Assembly: GCA_002336855.1 (NCBI GenBank)
Contig: DDEV01000073.1
Coordinates: 372 to 6,486 of the forward strand
Direction: 5' to 3'
Length of the DNA: 6,115 nt
Source: Leucobacter sp. UBA1945
GTDB taxonomy: Bacteria > Actinomycetota > Actinomycetes > Actinomycetales > Microbacteriaceae
In this document: piece after piece, positions 1 through 5,024 of the stretch
Position numbering within the stretch: the first letter of the stretch is position 1
How the letters are laid out: every line of letters begins with the position of its first letter
Position numbers and translations under genes: made by a program
The notes under the pieces: generated by a model
The model's database searches: none
Told to the model about the DNA's origin: nothing
What the model saw: the letters and a program-made list of their open reading frames with translations, nothing else

Positions 1-633
1 CAGCTCACCACGGTCGTCGAGGTCGATGTCACTCGCGTCGCGAAGCTCCGCGAAGCGAAGAAGGCCGAGTTCCTCGAGAAGACCGGCACGAAGCTCTCCT
101 TCATGCCGTTCTTTGCCGCAGCCGCGGCCGAGGCGCTGCGCAGCTACCCGATCATCAACGCAACCGTTGATGGCGACTCGATCAGCTACCCCGCGACTGA
201 GAACATCAGCATCGCGGTCGACACTGAGCGCGGCTTGCTCACCCCCGTGGTGCGCGACGCAGGCGACAAGACGCTCGCGCAGCTGTCGCAAGATATCGCC
301 GATCTCGCTGCTCGCACCCGCGACAACAAGCTCACTCCCGACGAGCTTGCCGGTGGCACCTTCACGCTGACGAACACTGGCTCGCGCGGAGCACTGTTCG
401 ACACCCCGCTCGTCTTCCTGCCGCAGGTCGCCATTCTCGGCACTGGCGCGGTTGTGAAGAAGCCCGGCGTGGTGAGCGGCCCCGAGGGTGACGCGATCGC
501 GATTCGCTCGATGGTCTACCTGGCGCTCTCGTACGATCACCGCATCGTAGATGGCGCAGACGCTGCGCGCTTCTTGAGCCAGGTCAAGGCACGCCTCGAA
601 GAGGCCGACTTCGAGGGTTCGCTCGGTATCTGA
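1..633 (+). CDS. sucB: Dihydrolipoyl acyltransferase (E2) of a 2-oxoacid dehydrogenase complex, C-terminal catalytic domain, 5' partial
   Basis: The frame is open from base 1 to the TGA at 631-633, giving 210 residues; the lipoyl and E1/E3-binding domains would lie outside the window. The visible part is the catalytic domain that moves the acyl group from lipoyl-lysine to CoA in the cytoplasmic pyruvate/2-oxoglutarate dehydrogenase complex. The signature DHRIVDG lies near the end, with catalytic His at visible residue 180 (538-540) and Asp at 184 (550-552). The stretches SRGALFDTPLVFLPQ and AILGTGAV are typical of this fold and of actinobacterial SucB/DlaT. In actinobacteria this E2 (Rv2215 in M. 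tuberculosis) serves the pyruvate and/or oxoglutarate complex, so the exact substrate is not settled by sequence. The lipB/lipA genes that usually follow are missing here. The family is certain; the symbol is the customary one. Confidence 0.95.
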   Translation, partial: QLTTVVEVDVTRVAKLREAKKAEFLEKTGTKLSFMPFFAAAAAEALRSYPIINATVDGDSISYPATENISIAVDTERGLLTPVVRDAGDKTLAQLSQDIADLAARTRDNKLTPDELAGGTFTLTNTGSRGALFDTPLVFLPQVAILGTGAVVKKPGVVSGPEGDAIAIRSMVYLALSYDHRIVDGADAARFLSQVKARLEEADFEGSLGI

Positions 634-656
634 TTCAGCGCAGTCTGATCACGTAA

Positions 657-698
657 GAGATCGGCAGGCGGTTCGAGTGTGAGCCGCCTGCCGATTTC
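657..698. terminator. Hairpin downstream of sucB
   Basis: A perfect 12-bp inverted repeat (660-671 with 684-695, arm ATCGGCAGGCGG) has a 12-nt loop. Allowing one G-U pair it extends to 15 bp (657-698). It begins 23 nt after the sucB stop, where a terminator is expected. There is no T-run after either arm, so it would be a tail-less terminator or an mRNA-stabilising hairpin. It also lies within the 3' part of the kinase-like remnant on the other strand. Confidence 0.55.
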
Positions 699-1118
699 GT
701 GTCTCAGCACTTCATTCGGTGTCAGGTTGCCCCAGCCGCCGAGCAACAACTGGTCGATCGCTTCCTGCACGATATCGATGAGAAACGACGCAGCGTCTTC
801 GCCGCCCCACGCCTCCAGCAGTCGCTGCAGAGTCGGCAGCGGGACCCCGAATGCTCTGCAACCGCTGTCATGACCTCGTCGCGCGTGCCTGCGAGCCGAG
901 ATTCGGTGCCGAATCCGCTCGTGTGGGCGCGGGGCTCTTCGGCGCACGCGCACCACGGTAGCGCTGGCCCCGACCGCCCCACTCTCTGCGATCAGGTCGC
1001 GAGGGCGAAGGTCACCGATACAGTAGCCACGTTGCAGTGTCACAGCTGAGTGCGTGCAGAGCGCGAGCATCAGACGCGCACACTGCACCGCGTTGAATGG
1101 GTGAGAGATCTCAGTCAT
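663..1118 (-). pseudogene. Frame-broken remnant of a protein-kinase-like (pseudokinase) gene
   Basis: An open frame runs from ATG 1118 past the end of this call and into antisense sucB, but protein-like sequence appears in pieces. The first piece (about 1118-960) contains RGYCIGDLRPRDLIAESGAV, which resembles a kinase catalytic-loop segment (HGDLRPxN/D) although the usual His is replaced (CIGD). The expected continuation, SGFGTESRLAGTRDEVMTAV, lies in the next frame (about 918-860). The frame then returns with LPTLQRLLEAWGGEDAASFL and a tail ending near EIGRRL (about 845-680). The in-frame middle is an Arg-rich stretch unlike protein, so two compensating shifts are inferred, near 920-960 and 840-860. 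An in-frame TGA lies two codons before the ATG and no clear ribosome site is visible. The native stop seems lost, since the frame runs into antisense sucB. I infer a decayed regulatory-type gene; a fast-diverging functional gene remains possible. Confidence 0.5.
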
Positions 1119-1190
1119 CTCTCAAGTTTGCGGGTCCCAAGTGGCTTGATCCGGGTTACTCACAAAACTGACATTTCTCGCCGCAGAACC

Positions 1191-1216
1191 CCGCCTGTGA
1201 GCGACAACCCAGGCGG
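1191..1216. repeat. Short inverted repeat upstream of the DUF4191 promoter
   Basis: CCGCCTG (1191-1197) and CAGGCGG (1210-1216) form a perfect 7-bp inverted repeat with a 12-nt spacer. It ends 11 nt before the TAGGCT -10 element, so it covers the -35 zone and could be an operator or a chance repeat. The remaining intergenic sequence (1119-1190) shows nothing I can name. Confidence 0.3.
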
Positions 1217-1227
1217 AACAAGCAGGG

Positions 1228-1240
1228 TAGGCTAGAACCT
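1228..1240 (+). promoter_or_regulatory. Leaderless-type promoter (-10 TAGGCT) for the DUF4191 gene
   Basis: TAGGCT at 1228-1233 is a good actinobacterial -10 (TANNNT), with 7 nt to the ATG at 1241. Transcription would start at or next to the A of the start codon. No Shine-Dalgarno sequence precedes this ATG, which agrees with a leaderless mRNA. No clear -35 is seen. Confidence 0.55.
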
Positions 1241-1942
1241 ATGGCAAAAGACAAGAAGCCGGGCGCTCCGAAGCCGCCCGGTCGCATCAAGCAAATGGTG
1301 CAGATCTACCAGAACACCAAGCAGTACGATCGCAATCTCACGCTGATTCTCGTGCTCTGCTTCGTGGCCCCGATCGCACTCTCGGTTGTGGCGGCGCTCG
1401 TGTTCAACAACAGCATCTTCGGGTGGATTCTGTGGCCGATCACCGGCGTTCTCGTCGGCATCCTTGTGGTGATGATCGTGCTCGGCCGCCGCGCCGAGAG
1501 CGTCGCGTACTCCCAGCTCGAGGGCCGCGCTGGCGCGGTCGGCGCTGTGATTAACGGCGCGCTGCGCCGCTCCTGGCGCGGCAGCGAGGTACCCGTTGCC
1601 ATGACGAAGCAGCAAGACGCGCTTTACAGAGTGGTCGGTCGCGGCGGCGTGGTGCTCATCGCTGAGGGCAACCTTTCGCGCACCAAGCAGCTCACCGCTC
1701 GCGAGACCACGAAGCTGAAGCAGGCGCTTCGCGGCGTAAAGATCACTACCCTCTACGTTGGCGCAGACGAAGGCGGCATTCCACTGAACAAGCTCGCCCG
1801 CACGCTGAACAAGCTGAAGCCCGTGCTCAGCAGGCGCGAGATCGGCGATGTCTACAACCGTCTGATGTCACTCAAGTCAGACCCGATCGGCATTCCGAAG
1901 GGCATGGATCCGTTCAAGGCCCGACCGCAGCGCGGTCGTTAG
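1241..1942 (+). CDS. DUF4191 family membrane protein (Rv2219-like)
   Basis: This 233-residue protein has a basic N-terminus (MAKDKKPGAPKPPGRIKQMV) and two adjacent hydrophobic segments, about residues 32-54 and 61-82. A long soluble C-terminal part follows, with YSQLEGRAGAVGAVINGAL near the second segment and a basic tail. This is the layout of the actinobacterial DUF4191 family, found between lipA and glnA1 in many actinobacteria; its function is unknown. The two segments probably form a hairpin leaving both ends in the cytoplasm (inferred from the positive charges around them). The start is set by a -10 element exactly 7 nt upstream, implying a leaderless mRNA. The gene stands alone between the decayed locus and a strong terminator, so it is not obviously in an operon. 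The lipA usually upstream is absent. Family call is confident from overall style and position. Confidence 0.88.
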   Translation: MAKDKKPGAPKPPGRIKQMVQIYQNTKQYDRNLTLILVLCFVAPIALSVVAALVFNNSIFGWILWPITGVLVGILVVMIVLGRRAESVAYSQLEGRAGAVGAVINGALRRSWRGSEVPVAMTKQQDALYRVVGRGGVVLIAEGNLSRTKQLTARETTKLKQALRGVKITTLYVGADEGGIPLNKLARTLNKLKPVLSRREIGDVYNRLMSLKSDPIGIPKGMDPFKARPQRGR

Positions 1943-1946
1943 CAAT

Positions 1947-1984
1947 ATAAGAAGAGGGAGAGCAACTGCTCTCCCTCTTCTTAT
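1947..1984. terminator. Strong bidirectional intrinsic terminator
   Basis: A perfect 17-bp stem (1947-1963 with 1968-1984) closes a 4-nt AACT loop. It begins 4 nt after the DUF4191 stop codon. Its base is A/T-rich on both sides (ATAAGAAGAG / CTCTTCTTAT), so it can give a U-rich RNA end in either direction. The minus-strand stop codon of the RDD remnant (1984-1986) touches the other side, which suggests it originally served two convergent genes. Confidence 0.9.
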
Positions 1985-2034
1985 TACGCCCGAACGAGCA
2001 CCGTGCCGGGCAGCTGGTGATCTGCGGTGCCCCT
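1984..2034 (-). pseudogene. Remnant C-terminus of an RDD-family gene
   Basis: Read on the minus strand, this stretch encodes RGTADHQLPGTVLVRA and then TAA (1986-1984). The intact RDD gene upstream ends RGFHDKITGTVLVRA and then TGA. The last seven residues are identical, although the last three codons and the stop differ in bases, and the preceding residues look related. The stop abuts the shared terminator, where the native RDD 3' end would be expected. Further upstream the similarity seems to jump frame (FLDNNEGH in the next frame, about 2055-2030). I infer a leftover 3' end from duplication, insertion or replacement. It is short, so chance beyond the shared 16-mer cannot be fully excluded. 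Confidence 0.45.
1994..2009. repeat. 16-bp direct repeat, copy 1
   Basis: ACGAGCACCGTGCCGG occurs here and again, identical and in the same orientation, at 2388-2403 (394 bp apart). Both copies fall in the same reading position, the GTVLV codons of an RDD C-terminus on the minus strand. This copy belongs to the remnant. Confidence 0.8.
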
Positions 2035-2043
2035 CGTTGTTGT

Positions 2044-2099
2044 CGAGAAAGGAAATTTCACTGTCTACACGCTCAACAGGCATGAATGTTCCTTTCTCG
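2044..2099. repeat. 11-bp perfect inverted repeat
   Basis: CGAGAAAGGAA (2044-2054) and TTCCTTTCTCG (2089-2099) are exact reverse complements with a 34-nt spacer. The spacer is too long for a typical terminator and there is no T-run. It could be a protein-binding site or the end structure of a small mobile element; I do not recognise a family. Confidence 0.6.
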
Positions 2100-2204
2100 G
2101 GGCGTTACCTTGCCGCCCGCAGCAGGCCTCGAGGTAAGCGAGGAGATTTCGTGACAAGTCAGACGAGCAAAGTCGCAGGTTCAACCCGTGCCGCAGATTC
2201 GACT

Positions 2205-2269
2205 GCGATGAGTTCAGTCGTACTGTCGCTACGATGCCTCAGGTCAGAGGTGATCTAAGAACTCATCGC
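2205..2269. repeat. Second 11-bp perfect inverted repeat
   Basis: GCGATGAGTTC (2205-2215) and GAACTCATCGC (2259-2269) are exact reverse complements with a 43-nt spacer. The left arm also takes part in a smaller repeat, CGACTG/CAGTCG (2200-2205 with 2215-2220). Function unknown. Confidence 0.55.
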
Positions 2270-2377
2270 TGTGGCGGCGATATCCAATGACATATCGGGC
2301 ATAGAGAACTTTGCCTTCGTGTAGAGGTGCGACCCTCTCAGTGTAGGCGTGCCATTACCCCGCAGATTTCTTTGAGA

Positions 2378-2812
2378 TCATGCTCTGACGAGCACCGTGC
2401 CGGTGATCTTGTCGTGAAAGCCTCGCTGATCGCTGTCCCACACCAGCACCGGAATCACGAGCAGGATCAGCAGCGTGCGCACTGCGGGGCGCCACCATCC
2501 GACCCATCCGCCGGTGATCGGCACGACACGCATGCCCATGAGGCGATGCCCGATCGAGCCACCGAGGGTCGGAATGAACACGACCTGCATCAGCGCGAAA
2601 ATGCCGAGGGTCGCAAAGGCCTGCGCCGATCCCTCGCCAGGAACCAACAGGCTCAGCAACGATGCGATCGCCCAATCGATAGCGATCGCGGCAAACCGAC
2701 GGCCGATTCGCCCCACCGAGCGTGCCCCGCTTTCGGGAAGCCCGAGGCGCTCCCCCGGCCATTTGCTCGGCTCAAGATCACCGAAACGTTGCGGTTGCTG
2801 AGGTGAAGGCAT
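2378..2812 (-). CDS. RDD family membrane protein (Rv2219A-like)
   Basis: The protein has 144 residues when started at ATG 2812. The N-terminal stretch WPGERLGLPESGARSVGRIG (18-37) is typical of the actinobacterial RDD protein next to glnA. The RDD core follows: RR at 38-39, with IDW (45-47) in the first hydrophobic segment (about 40-57). A second segment spans about 66-84, then the conserved loop GGSIGHRLMGMRVV (84-97), and a third segment about 110-126. It ends GFHDKITGTVLVRA. RDD proteins are small three-helix inner-membrane proteins of mostly unknown role; some have been linked to ion transport. A frame extension to GTG 2875 exists, but ATG 2812 has a -10 element 7 nt upstream and matches family length. 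The gene diverges from glnA. Its own 3' flank lacks a terminator; the nearest strong one is about 390 bp downstream. Confidence 0.88.
   Translation of the reverse strand: MPSPQQPQRFGDLEPSKWPGERLGLPESGARSVGRIGRRFAAIAIDWAIASLLSLLVPGEGSAQAFATLGIFALMQVVFIPTLGGSIGHRLMGMRVVPITGGWVGWWRPAVRTLLILLVIPVLVWDSDQRGFHDKITGTVLVRA
2388..2403. repeat. 16-bp direct repeat, copy 2
   Basis: Identical to 1994-2009. This copy is inside the intact RDD gene, covering codons for most of GTVLV on the minus strand. Bases on both sides differ between copies, so the exact identity is confined to this core. Confidence 0.8.
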
Positions 2813-2825
2813 GCTCTCTATCCTA
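2813..2825 (-). promoter_or_regulatory. Leaderless-type promoter (-10 TAGGAT) for the RDD gene
   Basis: On the minus strand TAGGAT (2825-2820) is followed by 7 nt and then ATG at 2812. This is the same arrangement as at the DUF4191 gene. No Shine-Dalgarno sequence and no clear -35 are visible. It decides the start codon for the RDD protein. Confidence 0.55.
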
Positions 2826-2888
2826 CGAAGCTCGCGGCGCGACTTGCTGAGCGAACGCCCATCGAACCAGAGCACACACTCGCAAAAA

Positions 2889-2926
2889 GTAACATGCCCG
2901 AAACAAAACTCTCATGCTACTGAAAC
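2889..2926 (+). promoter_or_regulatory. GlnR-type nitrogen operator (a1-b1-a2-b2 box) upstream of glnA
   Basis: The sequence reads GTAAC (2889-2893) - 6 nt - GAAAC (2900-2904) - 6 nt - CTCAT (2911-2915) - 6 nt - GAAAC (2922-2926). The actinobacterial GlnR consensus is GTNAC-N6-GAAAC repeated with 6-nt gaps. The spacing is exact, three of the four half-sites match, and only the second a-site is degenerate. It lies 62 nt upstream of the glnA start, next to a putative -10, as expected for an activating site. Confidence 0.75.
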
Positions 2927-2936
2927 GCTCGTGCCG

Positions 2937-2942
2937 TAGCCT
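2937..2942 (+). promoter_or_regulatory. Possible -10 element of the glnA promoter
   Basis: TAGCCT fits TANNNT and is 46 nt before the ATG. The matching -35 zone (about 2913-2919) has no TTGACA-like sequence and falls inside the GlnR box, which fits an activator-dependent promoter. This is tentative. Confidence 0.35.
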
Positions 2943-2978
2943 GAGTAGTGCAAAGCGGTGAATCCGCGATCGTATGAC

Positions 2979-2984
2979 GAGGAG
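2979..2984 (+). promoter_or_regulatory. Ribosome binding site setting the glnA start
   Basis: GAGGAG ends 4 nt before ATG 2989. It overlaps the codons that follow an upstream in-frame ATG at 2974, so 2989 is the better start. The resulting N-terminus, MFTTPQEVIDFIKETDVKF, matches actinobacterial GlnA1 proteins. Confidence 0.75.
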
Positions 2985-2988
2985 CAGC

Positions 2989-4413
2989 ATGTTCACGACA
3001 CCCCAAGAAGTGATCGATTTCATCAAGGAGACCGACGTCAAGTTTCTTGACATCCGGTTCACCGATCTGCCAGGCGTGCAGCAGCACTTCAACATTCCTG
3101 CTGCCACGGTAGATCTCGACTTCTTCGAGGTCGGGCAGATGTTCGACGCTTCGTCGATTCGCGGTTTCGCTAGCATCGCAGAGAGCGACATGCAGCTGAT
3201 CCCCGATGTGACCACCGCCTACATCGATCAGTTCCGCGCTGAGCGCACCCTCGTGCTCGTGTTCGATATCTTCAACCCGCGCACCGGCGAGATCTACGCT
3301 CGCGACCCGCGCCAGGTTGCTAAGAAGGCCGAGCGCTACCTCTCGTCGACCGGCATCGCAGACACCGCATTCTTCGCGCCCGAGGCCGAGTTCTACATTC
3401 TCGATTCGGTTCGCTACGAGACCACGCCCCAGCGCACCTTCTACGAAATCGACTCAGAAGAGGCGCACTGGAACTCGGGTCGCAAGATCGAAGGCGGCAA
3501 CCTCGGCAACACGACTCCGCTCAAGGGCGGTTACTTTCCGGTTTCGCCGGTCGACAAGCAGGCTGACCTGCGCGACGACATCTCGCTTCGTTTGATCGAG
3601 GCAGGTCTGCACCTCGAGCGCTCGCACCACGAGGTTGGCGCACCCGGCCAGGCAGAGATCAACTACCGCTTCGACACCATGGTGTCTGCGGCCGACGACG
3701 TGCTGAAGTTCAAGTACATCGTGAAGAACACGGCTGAGCTCTGGGGCAAGACCGCAACCTTCATGCCGAAGCCTGTGTTCGGTGACAACGGCTCGGGCAT
3801 GCACACGCACATGTCTCTCTGGAAAGAGGGATCGCCGCTGTTCTACGACGAGAACGGCTATGCGGGCCTCAGCGACATTGCGCGCTGGTACATCGGTGGC
3901 ATTCTGAAGCACGCCCCCGCGCTGCTCGCGTTCACGAACCCCACCATCAACAGCTACCGTCGCCTGGTGAAGGGCTACGAGGCTCCCGTGAACCTCGCCT
4001 ACTCGGCTGGCAACCGCTCGGCCGCGATCCGCATCCCGCTCACCGGTTCGAACCCGAAGGCGAAGCGCATCGAGTTCCGCGCCCCCGATGCTTCGAGCAA
4101 CCCGTACCTGGCGTTTGCCGCGCAGCTGATGGCTGGCCTCGACGGTGTGCGCAATCGCATCGAGCCGATGGCACCGATCGACAAGGATCTCTACGAGCTG
4201 CCCCCCGAGGAGGCGAAGAACATTCCACAGGTTCCCGGCTCGCTCGAAGAGGCACTGCTCGCGCTCGAGGCTGACCACCAGTTCCTGCTCGAGGGTGGCG
4301 TCTTCACAGAGGATCTCATCGAGACCTGGATCAAGCTGAAGCGCGAGACCGAGATCGCCCCGATGGCGCTGCGTCCGCACCCGTACGAGTTCGAGCTGTA
4401 CTACGGCGTGTAG
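2989..4413 (+). CDS. glnA: Glutamine synthetase type I (GSI-beta)
   Basis: This 474-residue enzyme makes glutamine from glutamate, ammonia and ATP in the cytoplasm and forms a dodecamer; length and sequence are those of actinobacterial GlnA1. Numbered from ATG 2989, the metal and substrate residues are in place: Glu132 and Glu134 (PEAEF), Glu215 and Glu223 (HHEVGAPGQAE), His272 (GSGMHTHMS), the NRSAAIRIP arginines, and Glu362 and Arg364 (IEFRAPD). KGGYFPVSPVD and FTNPTINSYRRLVKGYEAPV are typical GS stretches. Tyr402 in KDLYELPPEE corresponds to the tyrosine adenylylated by GlnE (Tyr397 in E. coli), so post-translational control is likely. A GlnR-type box lies upstream and a strong hairpin downstream, and the gene appears to be transcribed alone. 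glnE and glnA2, often adjacent in actinobacteria, are not in the window. No missing residues seen. Confidence 0.98.
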   Translation: MFTTPQEVIDFIKETDVKFLDIRFTDLPGVQQHFNIPAATVDLDFFEVGQMFDASSIRGFASIAESDMQLIPDVTTAYIDQFRAERTLVLVFDIFNPRTGEIYARDPRQVAKKAERYLSSTGIADTAFFAPEAEFYILDSVRYETTPQRTFYEIDSEEAHWNSGRKIEGGNLGNTTPLKGGYFPVSPVDKQADLRDDISLRLIEAGLHLERSHHEVGAPGQAEINYRFDTMVSAADDVLKFKYIVKNTAELWGKTATFMPKPVFGDNGSGMHTHMSLWKEGSPLFYDENGYAGLSDIARWYIGGILKHAPALLAFTNPTINSYRRLVKGYEAPVNLAYSAGNRSAAIRIPLTGSNPKAKRIEFRAPDASSNPYLAFAAQLMAGLDGVRNRIEPMAPIDKDLYELPPEEAKNIPQVPGSLEEALLALEADHQFLLEGGVFTEDLIETWIKLKRETEIAPMALRPHPYEFELYYGV

Positions 4414-4477
4414 CAAGCACACCGGGTCTGTTGATGCTTGGAAGCAGGCGTCAACTTTGAGCAGATATACGTAAGAA

Positions 4478-4515
4478 CGCCCCTGGGAGCGACACATGGT
4501 GTCCTCCCAGGGGCG
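4478..4515 (+). terminator. Intrinsic terminator hairpin downstream of glnA
   Basis: A perfect 12-bp stem, CGCCCCTGGGAG with CTCCCAGGGGCG (4478-4489 with 4504-4515), is topped by a further 5 bp, GACAC/GTGTC (4491-4495 with 4499-4503), separated by one bulged C. The tail (ACTGCTTTG) is only weakly T-rich. It begins 64 nt after the glnA stop, between convergent genes. Confidence 0.8.
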
Positions 4516-4525
4516 ACTGCTTTGC

Positions 4526-4556
4526 CCGCGAGCGACAGACTAGATGTTGCTCGCGG
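4526..4556. terminator. Possible terminator hairpin downstream of hsp20
   Basis: CCGCGAGCGACA (4526-4537) pairs with TGTTGCTCGCGG (4545-4556) over 12 bp including one G-T pair, with a 7-nt loop. It lies 10 nt past the hsp20 stop codon on the minus strand. No T-run follows on that strand, so termination is only suggested by position. Confidence 0.45.
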
Positions 4557-4566
4557 ACGCGGGCTC

Positions 4567-4995
4567 TTAGCCGGTGATCGACCGCTGCGCCGGGGTGCTC
4601 GACGTTGTTTCGATCTTCACCTTGCGTGGTCTTGCCTTCTCACTCAAAGGAATGATCACGCTGAGCACGCCGTTGTCGTAAGACGCAGAAATTCGCGAGG
4701 TATCGACGCCTTCACCGACGCTGAACTGGCGAAGATATGACCCATGCGGGCGCTCCTGCGAGATCCACTTCACGCCGTCTGCGTCACCTGCAGTTCGTTG
4801 TGCTCGAATTGTAAGAAGCTGACCGTCGATATCGACGTCTACCGAGCCCGGGTCGATTCCAGGCAGGTCCGCATTCAGCACATAGCCGTCATGATCCCTG
4901 TATAGGTCGACCGGCATCGCTTTTGGTGCGGTGCGTGCATTGAGCGCGCTCGCAAGGCGGTCGAACTCACTGAAAGGGTCAAAAGACATAGACAT
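4567..4995 (-). CDS. hsp20: Hsp20/alpha-crystallin family small heat-shock protein
   Basis: This 142-residue cytoplasmic ATP-independent holdase chaperone has a short N-terminal arm (MSMSFDPFSEFDRLASAL), which is typical of actinobacterial Hsp18/Acr2-type proteins. The alpha-crystallin domain spans about residues 27-129. It begins MPVDLYRDHDGYVLNADLPG, includes VDVDIDGQLLTIRAQR, and ends with the signature NGVLSVIIP (108-116). KVKIE (125-129) ends the domain, and a short Ser/Thr-rich tail follows. The chosen ATG (4995) has AAGGAG 11 nt upstream; a second ATG two codons later (4989) would be 17 nt away. HspR-type and HrcA-type operators lie upstream, so heat-induced derepression is expected. 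The gene converges on glnA and is monocistronic. Typical length, nothing missing. Confidence 0.95.
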   Translation of the reverse strand: MSMSFDPFSEFDRLASALNARTAPKAMPVDLYRDHDGYVLNADLPGIDPGSVDVDIDGQLLTIRAQRTAGDADGVKWISQERPHGSYLRQFSVGEGVDTSRISASYDNGVLSVIIPLSEKARPRKVKIETTSSTPAQRSITG

Positions 4996-5006
4996 AATGA
5001 ATCAAT

Positions 5007-5012
5007 CTCCTT
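5007..5012 (-). promoter_or_regulatory. Ribosome binding site of hsp20
   Basis: AAGGAG on the minus strand is 11 nt before ATG 4995. The spacing is slightly long but favours this ATG over the one at 4989. Confidence 0.7.
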
Positions 5013-5024
5013 CCATTTGCGAAA

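Larger units (their letters stand above)
2035..2377. other. Gene-free, apparently decayed interval between two RDD 3' ends
   Basis: No convincing coding sequence is present on either strand. The longest open stretch (plus strand 2037-2258, TTG start, 73 codons) has no ribosome site and a Ser/Arg-rich translation. On the minus strand, protein-like scraps such as STTELIAVESAARVEPATLL (about 2223-2164) are bounded by stops. The A/T content looks higher than in the flanking genes in places (for example 2280-2320). The interval holds two 11-bp inverted repeats, a 6-bp one at 2278-2297 (CGATAT/ATATCG) and a weak hairpin at 2323-2337. It lies exactly between the copies of a 16-bp direct repeat. It may be the remains of a small inserted element or of a decayed gene copy. 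Confidence 0.5.

Noticed and set aside
1050..1235. A 61-codon plus-strand frame before DUF4191, considered as a lipA remnant
   Set aside because: I see no LipA or LipB motif (no CxxxCxxC) and no ribosome site.
2041..2130. FTVYTLNRHEC (plus strand) resembles the start of an NrdH-like glutaredoxin
   Set aside because: There is no start codon or CxxC motif, and the frame stops soon after; the resemblance is only four or five residues.
2171..2200. GCAGGTTCAACCCGTGC looks like a tRNA T-arm, suggesting a tRNA or tRNA-derived attachment site
   Set aside because: The stem has a mismatch, and no acceptor stem, anticodon arm or CCA end can be built around it.
2327..2806. A 159-codon plus-strand frame opposite the RDD gene
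   Set aside because: It is a shadow of the RDD gene, which has clear family motifs; the translation is His/Arg-rich and featureless.
2378..2875. RDD protein starting at GTG 2875
   Set aside because: The extra 21 residues are not family-like, and ATG 2812 has a -10 element at the leaderless distance.
2974..4413. glnA starting at the earlier in-frame ATG 2974
   Set aside because: ATG 2989 has GAGGAG 4 nt upstream and gives the N-terminus usual for GlnA1; the earlier start would put that ribosome site inside the coding sequence.
3454..4497. A 347-codon open frame on the minus strand opposite glnA
   Set aside because: It is the mirror of a strongly coding high-GC gene; the translation is Val/Arg/Leu-rich without recognisable motifs, and glnA on the plus strand is certain.
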